Shown: positions 43,636 through 52,268 of the stretch, piece after piece | Layout of the letters: the number at the start of each line of letters is the position of its first letter | Position numbering within the stretch: position 1 is the stretch's first letter | Assembly (NCBI GenBank): GCA_020850535.1 | Contig: JADZEM010000079.1 | Location: forward strand, 1-64,000 | Reading direction: 5' to 3' | DNA length: 64,000 bases | Source: Chloroflexota bacterium | GTDB taxonomy: Bacteria; Chloroflexota; UBA6077; JACCZL01 | The notes under the pieces: generated by a model | The model's database searches: none | What the model saw: the letters and a program-made list of their open reading frames with translations, nothing else | What the model was told of the DNA's origin: nothing | Translations under genes and position numbers: made by a program

Positions 43636-44385
43636 TTAGGACGCATACTCCCGTGGCCGTTGCTCGCGCGGCGTGCTGCGCCGACGGCCCGCGAGCAGTC
43701 CCCACTGGAATCGCAGGTGCGAGCGGATGATCCGGGCCACCCGGGCCTTCGACTGCCCGTACCGGCGGGCGCGCAAGACGCAGGGCAGCTCGGCGACGAC
43801 GCGGCCGTCGCGGATGGCGTTCGCCAGGATCTCGGTGACGCCCAGGAAGCCATCGGACTCGAACTCGGCCCGGTCGATGACGTGTCGCCGATACGCCCGG
43901 AACAGGCACGTGTAGGTGTGCACCCGCCAGTCGAGCAGGACGCGATACATAAACGATGCCGACTTGCTCAGGAAGATCCGGTAGGCCGGCACATTCTCAA
44001 CACCGCCGTCCGGGTGGTAGCACGAGGCCGTGACGATGTCCACACCCGGCGTCAGGCGCTCGAGCAGCGGCGGAATCAGCGAGAACGGGTAGCTCGCATC
44101 ACAGTCAGTCGTGATGACGATCTCACCCGTGCTGTACGCGAACCCCGTCCGCAGCCCCGCGCCGAGCCCTCGGCCCGTCTCGTGGCGCACGACCCGCACG
44201 GCGGGATCGTCGGCGAAGGTGGCTTCCAGAAGATCGCCAGTCCCGTCGACGCTCCCATCATCGATAAACACCAGCTCAACCGAGTACTGCTGCCGCAGCG
44301 CCTCGACAACCGGGCGCAGCTCCTGCTGCAGCACCTGGACATTGTCAGCTTCATCGCGGCAGGGGATCACCAGGGAAATGTCCAC
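43636..44385 (-). CDS. Family 2 glycosyltransferase (polyprenyl-phosphate sugar synthase-like)
   Basis: The 249-residue GT-A enzyme has SLVIPCRDEADNVQVL, LVFIDDGSVDGTGDLL, GRGLGAGLRTGFAYSTG and TTDCDASYPFSLIPPLL. The layout fits dolichol/undecaprenyl-phosphate mannosyl- or glucosyltransferases, giving the lipid-linked donor used by GT-C enzymes. No C-terminal membrane helices are present, unlike GtrB. Being next to the ArnE/F-like pair, it likely makes the lipid-sugar that they transport (inference). Confidence 0.83.
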   Translation of the reverse strand: MDISLVIPCRDEADNVQVLQQELRPVVEALRQQYSVELVFIDDGSVDGTGDLLEATFADDPAVRVVRHETGRGLGAGLRTGFAYSTGEIVITTDCDASYPFSLIPPLLERLTPGVDIVTASCYHPDGGVENVPAYRIFLSKSASFMYRVLLDWRVHTYTCLFRAYRRHVIDRAEFESDGFLGVTEILANAIRDGRVVAELPCVLRARRYGQSKARVARIIRSHLRFQWGLLAGRRRSTPREQRPREYAS

Positions 44386-44470
44386 GACCCATCCTCACAA
44401 GATGCATCGCTCGAAGCGACAAGAGTTGCGTCATCGTTTGCACCGGCTGCGCCGCGTACTCAGGCAGGCA

Positions 44471-47400
44471 TCAGTTGATGACGAACGCGTCGATGGCGAC
44501 GAGGTAGCCGCTCGATGCTGCCTGCTTCGCCCGATTCACCGTCACCTGAATCGTGTGGGCGCCAGAGGCCACCGGGTAGGTCACGGACTGTTGCGCCTGG
44601 CTCGGCCCATACTGATCGATCGTGCCGACGATGTTCCCGTCGATCCGCACCTCAGCCTGGCCACGATTGGTGCCCTGGCTGAACACGACCTTCACGCTGG
44701 AACCGGTGAACGACAGCGTGGCCTGTGCCCCGCCAAACTCGCCGAGCCGCTCGGAGCCGCCAACGGCGCCTGCCGTGTTCTGGGTCGGCCACCAGCCTGA
44801 GAACGCGATCTGGCCGTTCGTCGAGTCGATGGTCGTGCCCGGCATCGGCGTGTTCGTCGGGGCCGGCGTGGTGGTGACGGTCGGGGTCAAGGTAATGGTC
44901 GGCGTCGGGGTGCGGGTGGGCGTCACCGTGGGCGTCTGGGTCGGGACGCCCGGCGGCGTGACGCCATTGACGACGAACGCGTCGATGCCGATGGCCCAGC
45001 CAGTCGCCGCGTTGTTCTTGCTGCCCGAGTTACCCACGACGACGGTGTGCGAGGTCAGCGCCGGGTTGACCGCGTAGGTCACCGTCTGCTGATAGGCCGT
45101 CGCCGCCGCGTACTGGTCCACGGTCGGCTGTGCCACGCCGTCCACCGTGACCGAGGCAATCGCCCGGTCGGCGGCCTTCGTGTACAGCAGCGTGATCTGC
45201 GAGACGCCCGTCCCGGAGATGTTCAGCGTCGCCGGTGCGCCCGGCCCGCTGACCAGCCGCTCCCCGCCGTTGTACGCCCCTGCTGCCGTGGTCACGTTCC
45301 AGAAGCCGCTGTAGGTGATGCCGTTCGTCGCCCCGATCACCGTATCGTCGATCGCCACCGGAGCGGGCGTCGGGGTCGGCGTCCCAACGGGCGTATTCGT
45401 GGCCGTCGGGGTGAACGTCGACGTCGGGACGGGCGTCGGCGTGTTCGGCGGCGGCACGGTGTTCGTCACGGTGGGGGTCAGCGTGTTGGTCGGCACCGGC
45501 GTGAGCGTCGCCGTCGGCACCGGAGTCGCCGTGGCCGGGGGCGGCGGCGTGACCCCGTTGACGACGAACGCATCGATGCCGATGGCCCAGCCGGTCGCCG
45601 CGTTGTTCTTGCTGCCCGAGTTGCCCACGACGACGGTGTGCGAGGTCAGCGCCGGGTTGACCGCGTAGGCCACCGTCTGCTGGTAGGCCGTCGCCGTCGC
45701 GTACTGATCGACGGTCGGCTGTGCCACGCCATCCACCGTGACCGACGCAATCGCCCGGTCGGCGGCCTTTGTGTACACCAGCGTGATCAGTGAGACGCCC
45801 GTCCCGGAGACGTTCAACGTCGCTGGTGCGCCCGGCCCGTTGACCAGCCGCTCCCCGTCGTCGTACGCCCCGGCCGCAGCCGTCTCGTTCCAGAAGCCGC
45901 TGTACGTGATGCCGTTCGTCGGCCCGATGTCCGCGTCGTCGATGACTACCGCCGCCGGATTTGGCGTTGGCGTGACGGCCGGCGTATTGGTGGGGCCAGG
46001 GGTCGGCGTCGCTGTCGGCGTGGACGTGTTCGTGGCCGTTGGTGTGCTGGTGGTCGTCGGCGTGCTCGGGACCGGCGTGCTGGTCGATGTGGGAGCGGAT
46101 GCGAGCCGCACCGTGACATCTGTCAGCTCAGGCGAAACCGTCGTATCGGCGGTGTTGAGCGTCACCTGGTAGCGCAGGTACCGGTCTGTTGGGGGCACCG
46201 GCGCTGCGCCGTTCTGCACCGTGTTCCAGGCGGACCACGCCTGCCCGTCCGCGGAGGTGCTGACCTGGACCGAGAGCACGGCGCCGGCCGGCGCGCTGCC
46301 GGTCCAGGCTACCGGGCCCCAGGCCGCTGCGCCAGCATCCTTGATGCACGAGGTGTACGTGACGGCGCCGGTCGTGTAGGAGCCGATGCGCAACCAGTCG
46401 AGCGACAGCGCGGCGGAGCCGTTGTTCGACGCGTAGACGTACATCGGCGCGGCGATGCTCACCTGATGACTTGCGACGGTGCTGCCGTCAACCACGTAGT
46501 CGACGCCGGTCGCCGTCCAGACGATGCGGACATCGTGGGGAACGCCGAGGGTCGCCGAGCCAATGACCGTAGTGGTCTCCTGCCCGTTGACCGCCGTGCG
46601 AGCGCGAATCGCCTGCCCGTCACTGCCCGTGCTCAGGATGGCGTACCGCGAGCCGAACCCATCGTCGGCGAAGCCGACGTGCTCCCAGGCCCCGGCCCCG
46701 AGCGTGACGCGGCCCTCGAGCGTCTGCTGCGTATAGGTGTTCTGTGACCGAAGCCAGGCGCCCGTATTGGCCGGGAGCGCCAGCGTGCCACCGTTTGGTG
46801 CGGGTGTAAACGGTCCGCCGCCCCAGGTGCCCCAGAGCCAGCTCTGGGCGCCCGGCGAGGCGTCAAAATACTCTTCCAGGCTGGCGCGCAGCCGCAGCTC
46901 GCCGCCGAGCACATTCGAAACCGAGATGCCGCTCGGCGCCGGGCAGGTGCTGAAGTCCGCAACGATCGTGTCGATCTGCTCGCCGGTGACCACGTTCGGG
47001 GTCGGCGTGGCAGCGACCGTCGCCGTGTTGGTCGCCGTTGCGCCCGGCGGCGGGGTCGCCGTCGCCGTGGAGGTCGGCGCCGGGGTGTTCGTGAGGGTTG
47101 GCGTCGGGGTGGCGGTCCCGGAGACGGCGCAGTTTGGACCCGAGATCGTGCCGGCCTGATAGCGAGCGCCAATCGAGTGCGAGCCGCTGCTGACCTTGAA
47201 CGCGCGGTAGTTGAACCCCTTCATCGAGAGGCTGGTGGTCGCGGCGGGCAGGCCGTCCACCACCAGTGTCTGGAGTCCCGTGCCGCCGTAGGACGCCGGC
47301 ACGAGCATGGTGACGGCGTTCTCGCTGCCCGGGATCTGAACGCAGTAGGTCAGCCCGCGCGTCGGCAGATTCCAGTCCCACTGGCTGACGGTTGAGGTCT

Positions 47401-49195
47401 GGCGGGCCTTGGTGAAGTTCAGCCAGCGCTCGGCGGTCAGCATCGGCACGTTGTTCTGCTGGGCGTGCGTCGTCATGCCGACGAGCCAGTCCGGCGCGTA
47501 GAAGTAGTCGACGTGAACCTGCGCCACGACCGCTGCGAGGTCGCCGTTGATGCTCCGGTCGATGAGCGCGTTGGACTCGGTCACGGCCTGTGCGTACGTC
47601 AGCCCGCAGGTCGTCTCGCCCGGTACGTCGAGCATCTGCTCGTCAACCAGCTGGGTCACCTGCTGGTAGGCGGGGATGATCGTGCCATCGGTGTCCACGA
47701 ACTTCATCGGCTGGCCGCTGCCCGTGGGATACCCCGAGCAGACCCACTGGCCGTTCGGCTTCTGCAGCCACGCCCCCCAGTGGTAGAAGTCCACACTCAT
47801 CTCGATGCCGTTGCTGGCGGCCACCTGCGCCGCGGAGGCCCAGCCCTGCCACTCAACCTGGTGGTTGCGCGTGGTGCGCGAAGGCTGCACGCCGGTGTCG
47901 CCGACGAACCAGTTGATCGCCTCGGTGTAGGCCGCCGCGAGCGACTGGTTCGCCTGCTGGCCAGTCGAGTGGACGCCAAACTCGTGTCCTCGGCTGCGGA
48001 GCACCAGCAGCTCCTGCGGATCGAGGTGGAACCAGCGCGACATGTAGAACGTAAGGCGGGCGCCGTTCTGCTCGGCGACGGTGGCCATCTGGTCGAAGAT
48101 CGGCGTTGACTGGCCGTGCTCGTCGCTCGTGAGCACCAGCACCGACTTGTTGGCTGCCTCAGGGAAGTACCAGAACTGCGGCACGGGCTTCGTCAGCTCG
48201 CCGAAGTAGGTCACGAAATTGCGGAGCAGCCGCTGCTGCTCATCCGCCTGGGGAACCTGCAGCCGGTCGAGGTCGGCCCACCCGACGAAACCGTCGATGG
48301 TCCGGACGACGCCGTCGCCGTCGTGATCGGTGCCAGCCCACGCCGGGTTGCCCTGACGCGTGTACGCGACGCTCTTTGCCAGATCGTAGGTGAAGGCGGC
48401 GGCGCGGCCCGTGCCGTAGGAGTTGATCACCGCGGCCGGCCGCCCCGTGTCCAGGGTCTGGCTCGAATACAGGGCGGCAACCTTCGTCCCGGTGGTCACC
48501 GAGTAGCGGTCGGCATCGCCGTGGATCTGCAGCGTCTGGCTGGACAGGCCACTGGCTGTCTGATGCGCGCCGGCCTTGAAGTACCCGTCTGACGTGACCC
48601 CAGCCACCGGCGTGATACCGAAGACGGCCGCCAGCTGGGCGTCCGGGCGCATCGCGATCAGCGAGCCGCCGGTGTTGACGTAGCTCGTCAGGAGAGCTGC
48701 CTGGGGCGCGCTCAGCGGCGTCTCGCTGAGGACGACCGTCGAGTACCCAGCAAGCTGACCGCTCGAGATGCCGCTCAGTTGGGCCACATCAAACGCCACG
48801 ATGCCCTCGACGCGAAGGATCTCGCCGAGGTAGTTGCCGAACTTGTTGGGGGATGCGCTGTTGACGATGAGCAGGATCGGCGCGACGGACGACTGCGCGG
48901 TCGTCGGGAATGGGTGCGGGACCGCCACGGCCAGGGCGAGCAGCGCCAGGATCGGCAGCAGCACCGCTCGGCTGACGCCCAGACGCCGCACGAAGCCCGC
49001 GCATACCACCCGTAGCTGGGCAGACTGCCGTCCCACCCATCCGGCCGTTTCGCGATCCGTCACCGAATCACCAGCGTGACGTTCACCGGATCGTCGCACA
49101 CGCACGCCATCCCTGGCGTCCGGTGGCGCCATCGTACCCCGCATCAGAAGCCCCTTCCCGCAAGCCGCGGCAACCGGCCAGACCCCGCGCCCCAA
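44471..49195 (-). CDS. Giant secreted protein: GATase-like and deacetylase-like catalytic region plus three beta-domains
   Basis: About 1,530-1,574 residues. A signal segment (AVLLPILALLALAVAV, about 76-92) is followed by a class I glutamine-amidotransferase-like fold (about 103-270) and a NodB polysaccharide-deacetylase-like domain (about 345-600). In the latter TSDEHG (356-361) stands where TFDDG is expected and GVHSTGQQ (407-414) has only one His of the HxxxH metal motif, so activity may be altered or lost. A LamG-like segment and a discoidin/sialidase-type beta region follow (about 740-1030). Two copies of a variant domain (NGITYSGFWN and GWAIGIDAFVVNG) and one typical GWWPTQ domain form the C-terminus. 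A GTG at 49063 with GGTGA upstream may be the true start. Confidence 0.8.
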   Translation of the reverse strand: MGRGVWPVAAACGKGLLMRGTMAPPDARDGVRVRRSGERHAGDSVTDRETAGWVGRQSAQLRVVCAGFVRRLGVSRAVLLPILALLALAVAVPHPFPTTAQSSVAPILLIVNSASPNKFGNYLGEILRVEGIVAFDVAQLSGISSGQLAGYSTVVLSETPLSAPQAALLTSYVNTGGSLIAMRPDAQLAAVFGITPVAGVTSDGYFKAGAHQTASGLSSQTLQIHGDADRYSVTTGTKVAALYSSQTLDTGRPAAVINSYGTGRAAAFTYDLAKSVAYTRQGNPAWAGTDHDGDGVVRTIDGFVGWADLDRLQVPQADEQQRLLRNFVTYFGELTKPVPQFWYFPEAANKSVLVLTSDEHGQSTPIFDQMATVAEQNGARLTFYMSRWFHLDPQELLVLRSRGHEFGVHSTGQQANQSLAAAYTEAINWFVGDTGVQPSRTTRNHQVEWQGWASAAQVAASNGIEMSVDFYHWGAWLQKPNGQWVCSGYPTGSGQPMKFVDTDGTIIPAYQQVTQLVDEQMLDVPGETTCGLTYAQAVTESNALIDRSINGDLAAVVAQVHVDYFYAPDWLVGMTTHAQQNNVPMLTAERWLNFTKARQTSTVSQWDWNLPTRGLTYCVQIPGSENAVTMLVPASYGGTGLQTLVVDGLPAATTSLSMKGFNYRAFKVSSGSHSIGARYQAGTISGPNCAVSGTATPTPTLTNTPAPTSTATATPPPGATATNTATVAATPTPNVVTGEQIDTIVADFSTCPAPSGISVSNVLGGELRLRASLEEYFDASPGAQSWLWGTWGGGPFTPAPNGGTLALPANTGAWLRSQNTYTQQTLEGRVTLGAGAWEHVGFADDGFGSRYAILSTGSDGQAIRARTAVNGQETTTVIGSATLGVPHDVRIVWTATGVDYVVDGSTVASHQVSIAAPMYVYASNNGSAALSLDWLRIGSYTTGAVTYTSCIKDAGAAAWGPVAWTGSAPAGAVLSVQVSTSADGQAWSAWNTVQNGAAPVPPTDRYLRYQVTLNTADTTVSPELTDVTVRLASAPTSTSTPVPSTPTTTSTPTATNTSTPTATPTPGPTNTPAVTPTPNPAAVVIDDADIGPTNGITYSGFWNETAAAGAYDDGERLVNGPGAPATLNVSGTGVSLITLVYTKAADRAIASVTVDGVAQPTVDQYATATAYQQTVAYAVNPALTSHTVVVGNSGSKNNAATGWAIGIDAFVVNGVTPPPPATATPVPTATLTPVPTNTLTPTVTNTVPPPNTPTPVPTSTFTPTATNTPVGTPTPTPAPVAIDDTVIGATNGITYSGFWNVTTAAGAYNGGERLVSGPGAPATLNISGTGVSQITLLYTKAADRAIASVTVDGVAQPTVDQYAAATAYQQTVTYAVNPALTSHTVVVGNSGSKNNAATGWAIGIDAFVVNGVTPPGVPTQTPTVTPTRTPTPTITLTPTVTTTPAPTNTPMPGTTIDSTNGQIAFSGWWPTQNTAGAVGGSERLGEFGGAQATLSFTGSSVKVVFSQGTNRGQAEVRIDGNIVGTIDQYGPSQAQQSVTYPVASGAHTIQVTVNRAKQAASSGYLVAIDAFVIN

Positions 49196-49211
49196 CGCGA
49201 CCGACTACCGC

Positions 49212-50336
49212 CTACACACGCCCCGCAGCGCTTGCCACTTCAGGCACGCTGCTCCCGCCGGTCCCCGCCGAGAACCGTGACGCCCCGGTCTCCAGGATCT
49301 GCACGATGCGCTCTGCCGCATGGCCGTCGCCGAACACCGGCGGGCGGATCGTCGTCGGCCTGAACGTGCGTACGGCATCCACGATACGTTCGGTGTCTGC
49401 CCCCGCAAGGCAGTTCCAGCCGACCGTCACCGTCTCGACGTGCTCGGTCTGCTCGCGCAGCGTCACGCAGGGCACGCCGAGCAAATACGACTCTCGCGTG
49501 ACTCCACCCGAATCCGTCACGATCACCCGCGCGCCGGCCTCGAGCATCAGCATGTCGTGGTAGCCGACAGGCTCGATGGCGAGGACACGGTCACCCAGGC
49601 CGAGCCGGAGCCGGTCGAGCGCCGCGCGCGTCCTCGGATGCACCGGGAAGACCACCGTGCCCTCGATGGCGTTGATGGCGGCGACGATGCTCCGCAGCCG
49701 GGCAGGATCGTCGGTATTTCCGGCCCGGTGCACGGTCGCCAACACGTAGTCCCGTTCTTGCACGCCAAGACGCGTCCGCAATGATGATGTCCGATGCGCT
49801 ATCGGCACATTTTGTAGGAGTGCATCATACATAACGTCGCCGACGTTGTACACGCCTTCGGTAATGCCCTCATGCTCCAGATTCGTGACCCCGTTCGGTG
49901 CCACGCAGAAGAGCAGCGACGACAGGTGGTCGACGAGCACCCGGTTCAGCTCTTCGGGCATCGAACGGTCGAAGCTCCGTGCCCCGGACTCGATGTGCGC
50001 GACAGGAATGCCGAGCTTCGCGGCGGCCAGCCCGCCCGCCAGCGTCGAGTTCGTGTCCCCGCGAACGATCACCCAGTCAGGCCGCTCGTGGAGGAGTACC
50101 CGCTCGATATCCGCCAACAGCTCGCCCGTCTGGCGGCCATGCGAGCCGGACCCGACGCCCAGGTTGTAGTCTGGCGCGGGGAGTCCCAGCTCGTGCAGGA
50201 AGATCTCCGACATCAGGTAGTCGTAGTGCTGGCCCGTGTGGAGCAGGACTTCCTGATGAGATCGTCGCAAGGCCGCCGACAACGGCGCGACTTGCACGAA
50301 CTCTGGCCGCGCACCGACGATGGAAACGATCTTCAC
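49212..50336 (-). CDS. wecB: UDP-N-acetylglucosamine 2-epimerase family protein (WecB/WbpI-like)
   Basis: The 374-residue GT-B-fold epimerase begins KIVSIVGARPEFVQVAPLS, has TGQHYDYLMS, VRGDTNSTLAGGLAAAKLG, HIESGARSFDRSMPEELNR and TDSGGVTRESYLLGVPCVTL, all hallmarks of the family. The enzyme inverts C2 of UDP-GlcNAc, giving UDP-ManNAc, or of the diacetamido-uronate analogue if it acts as WbpI. Neighbouring dehydrogenase and acetyltransferase genes fit the second option; sequence alone cannot decide. Start is GTG at 50336 with GAGAGG upstream. Confidence 0.88.
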   Translation of the reverse strand: MKIVSIVGARPEFVQVAPLSAALRRSHQEVLLHTGQHYDYLMSEIFLHELGLPAPDYNLGVGSGSHGRQTGELLADIERVLLHERPDWVIVRGDTNSTLAGGLAAAKLGIPVAHIESGARSFDRSMPEELNRVLVDHLSSLLFCVAPNGVTNLEHEGITEGVYNVGDVMYDALLQNVPIAHRTSSLRTRLGVQERDYVLATVHRAGNTDDPARLRSIVAAINAIEGTVVFPVHPRTRAALDRLRLGLGDRVLAIEPVGYHDMLMLEAGARVIVTDSGGVTRESYLLGVPCVTLREQTEHVETVTVGWNCLAGADTERIVDAVRTFRPTTIRPPVFGDGHAAERIVQILETGASRFSAGTGGSSVPEVASAAGRV

Positions 50337-50346
50337 AGCTGGCCTC

Positions 50347-51396
50347 TCAGACGGCCGCGAGCCGGGATGCGGTCAGCATCACCGACGGTTCCGCGGCGCG
50401 CACGTCATCGGTCGAGCGGTCGTGGCCGAGGCCACGGATGCGATCCGAGATCCCCGCGGCCACGGAGTAGGCGTTCAGCGCGTCCTGGGCCGTCACCCGT
50501 GGCCGGACCCCATCCCGCACGCAGCGGACGAAGTCGGAGAGTTCCAGGAAGAGCGGCTCGGCCGTCGGGATGTGGATGCACTCGACGAGGTTCTCCTGGC
50601 GGTAGCGCAGCGGGCGCTGATCGCCAGTGACGAACGACGGCATCGCACGGCGGTACACGCGGACGCTCTTGTTCAGCAGGTCCGTCGAGACGTACGCGCC
50701 CAGTGTCGTCACCTCGAGCAGCCGCACCTTCTGCTCGGTGATGCGTGAGGCCGTCAACGTCGCGAGCGGCCCCTCCGACATCGACAGCGTCGCGACGGCG
50801 TAGTCCACCGCCTCAGTGCGCGCCGCCCGACCGAAGGCTTGCAGGCGGTCGATGCCGCGCGGCATCAACGTCAGCGCCAGGTCGATGTCGTGGATCATCA
50901 GGTCGAACACGACATCGGCGTCCGTGCCGCTCGTGTCGAACGGGCTCAGGCGCTGCGCTGCAAACCCGACGACGTCCATGTCTTGCAGGATCGACTGCAG
51001 CTCCAGGAACGCCGGGTTGAACCGCTCGATGTGGCCAACCTGCATGATCACGTCCGACCGCTCGGCCAGCGCGGCAAGCTTCCTGGCCTCGGCCAGCGAG
51101 TTTGCGAGCGGCTTCTCCAGAAGCAGGCTGGTCTGGCGGGCGAGGCACGCAGCAGCGACCTCGAAGTGCGTGTGCGTCGGCGTGGCGACACTCACCGCGT
51201 CGACCTTGCCCAGCAAATCGTCGTAGTCGGGAAAGTACTGGGTGTCGTAGGTCTCGGCGACGGCCCGCCCGCGCTGCGGGTTCATGTCGCTGACGCCCAC
51301 CAGCTCCACGCCAGGCATATTGGCGTAGATCCGGCAGTGCCGCTCGCCCATGCGGCCTACCCCGATCACCCCCAGGCGCAACCGATTGATTGCCAT
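50347..51396 (-). CDS. Gfo/Idh/MocA-family sugar dehydrogenase (WbpB/WlbA-like)
   Basis: The 349-residue protein has a Rossmann start LGVIGVGRMGERHCRIYANM, AVSVATPTHTHFEVAAACL, LLEKPLANSLAEARKL (catalytic EKP) and DLMIHDIDLALTL with the His of the substrate site. WbpB/WlbA oxidise C3 of UDP-GlcNAcA to the 3-keto sugar for later amination. It is 10 bp from the epimerase gene and near the acetyltransferase; the DegT aminotransferase is 9 kb away in the same direction. GAGGGGG precedes the ATG. Other inositol/sugar dehydrogenase roles are possible. Confidence 0.87.
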   Translation of the reverse strand: MAINRLRLGVIGVGRMGERHCRIYANMPGVELVGVSDMNPQRGRAVAETYDTQYFPDYDDLLGKVDAVSVATPTHTHFEVAAACLARQTSLLLEKPLANSLAEARKLAALAERSDVIMQVGHIERFNPAFLELQSILQDMDVVGFAAQRLSPFDTSGTDADVVFDLMIHDIDLALTLMPRGIDRLQAFGRAARTEAVDYAVATLSMSEGPLATLTASRITEQKVRLLEVTTLGAYVSTDLLNKSVRVYRRAMPSFVTGDQRPLRYRQENLVECIHIPTAEPLFLELSDFVRCVRDGVRPRVTAQDALNAYSVAAGISDRIRGLGHDRSTDDVRAAEPSVMLTASRLAAV

Positions 51397-51443
51397 GGTG
51401 CCCCCTCACAGCGCGCAAGCCGCACAGCTCCGCGCCGCTGCCT

Positions 51444-52268
51444 CTAGAAACGCCCCACTCTCGCCGGCGCGGCGTACGCCGCCCGTCCCACGCGAGAGAT
51501 CTCTTCGAGCCGCGCCACGTGGTGCACGCCATCGGCGCCACGATTCGCTGACTCGATGACCCGAGCTGGAACGCCCACCGCTACACAGTTGGCTGGCACA
51601 TCCTTCGTCACCACCGCCCCAGCCCCGACGACGGCATTCCGCCCCACGCGGACCCCATCCAGAATCAAGGCGCCTGCGCCGATCCACGCCCCGTCCTCGA
51701 TCACGATGCCCTTGCAGGTGATGCCCTGATCGAGGATCGGCGTCTCAGGGTCGCCGTGGTTGTGATTGATGGCGAGAATCTGGGCGCGCGGGCCGATCAG
51801 GACCGCGGCCCCGATGTCGACACCGCCCTGCCCCCGGACGATGACCGACTCGCCGACGAACGACCTCGCTCCGATACGGATAAATGCGTCTCGAAGATTG
51901 CGGAAATTGAACACGTGAAGCTCGGCATTGTGCATGATAAACGCATCATCGCCAATGTCAATACCCCCGGGGCAGGCGTGCAAGTAGACCCCGTGGTCGA
52001 GATACACGTTCTTCCCGAGCGTGATGTTCTCCGCGAACGCGATACGCACGCTGTGCTCGATGGCGGCGAAGCCGTTCGAGCGGATGATGGCGCGGTACGC
52101 CACGGCCCGCAGGGCGATCCCCAGCAGGCTCGGCACCCCGCCGCAGACGCCCGTCACCAGCTCCTGGAGGATGTACCGTCCCAGGCTCGACGCCTGGCCC
52201 CGCGTGTAGTACCCGATCTCGTCCAGCAGCTTCAGGCTGGCCGGCCGGGCAGGACGCAACGTTGCCAT
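51444..52268 (-). CDS. Hexapeptide-repeat acetyltransferase
   Basis: The 274-residue protein has left-handed beta-helix repeats (about 85-215), such as IAFAENITLGKNVYLDHGVYL, split into LGKNV, IGDDAF, IGAGAL and VGRNAVVGAGAVVTKDVP, followed by a loop HNHGDPETPI holding the catalytic His (AINHNHGD). Members acetylate sugars using acetyl-CoA, as WbpD does on the amino group made by WbpE. The N-terminal ~70-residue helical part is an extra domain. The ATG at 52268 overlaps the preceding stop by one base. Confidence 0.87.
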   Translation of the reverse strand: MATLRPARPASLKLLDEIGYYTRGQASSLGRYILQELVTGVCGGVPSLLGIALRAVAYRAIIRSNGFAAIEHSVRIAFAENITLGKNVYLDHGVYLHACPGGIDIGDDAFIMHNAELHVFNFRNLRDAFIRIGARSFVGESVIVRGQGGVDIGAAVLIGPRAQILAINHNHGDPETPILDQGITCKGIVIEDGAWIGAGALILDGVRVGRNAVVGAGAVVTKDVPANCVAVGVPARVIESANRGADGVHHVARLEEISRVGRAAYAAPARVGRF

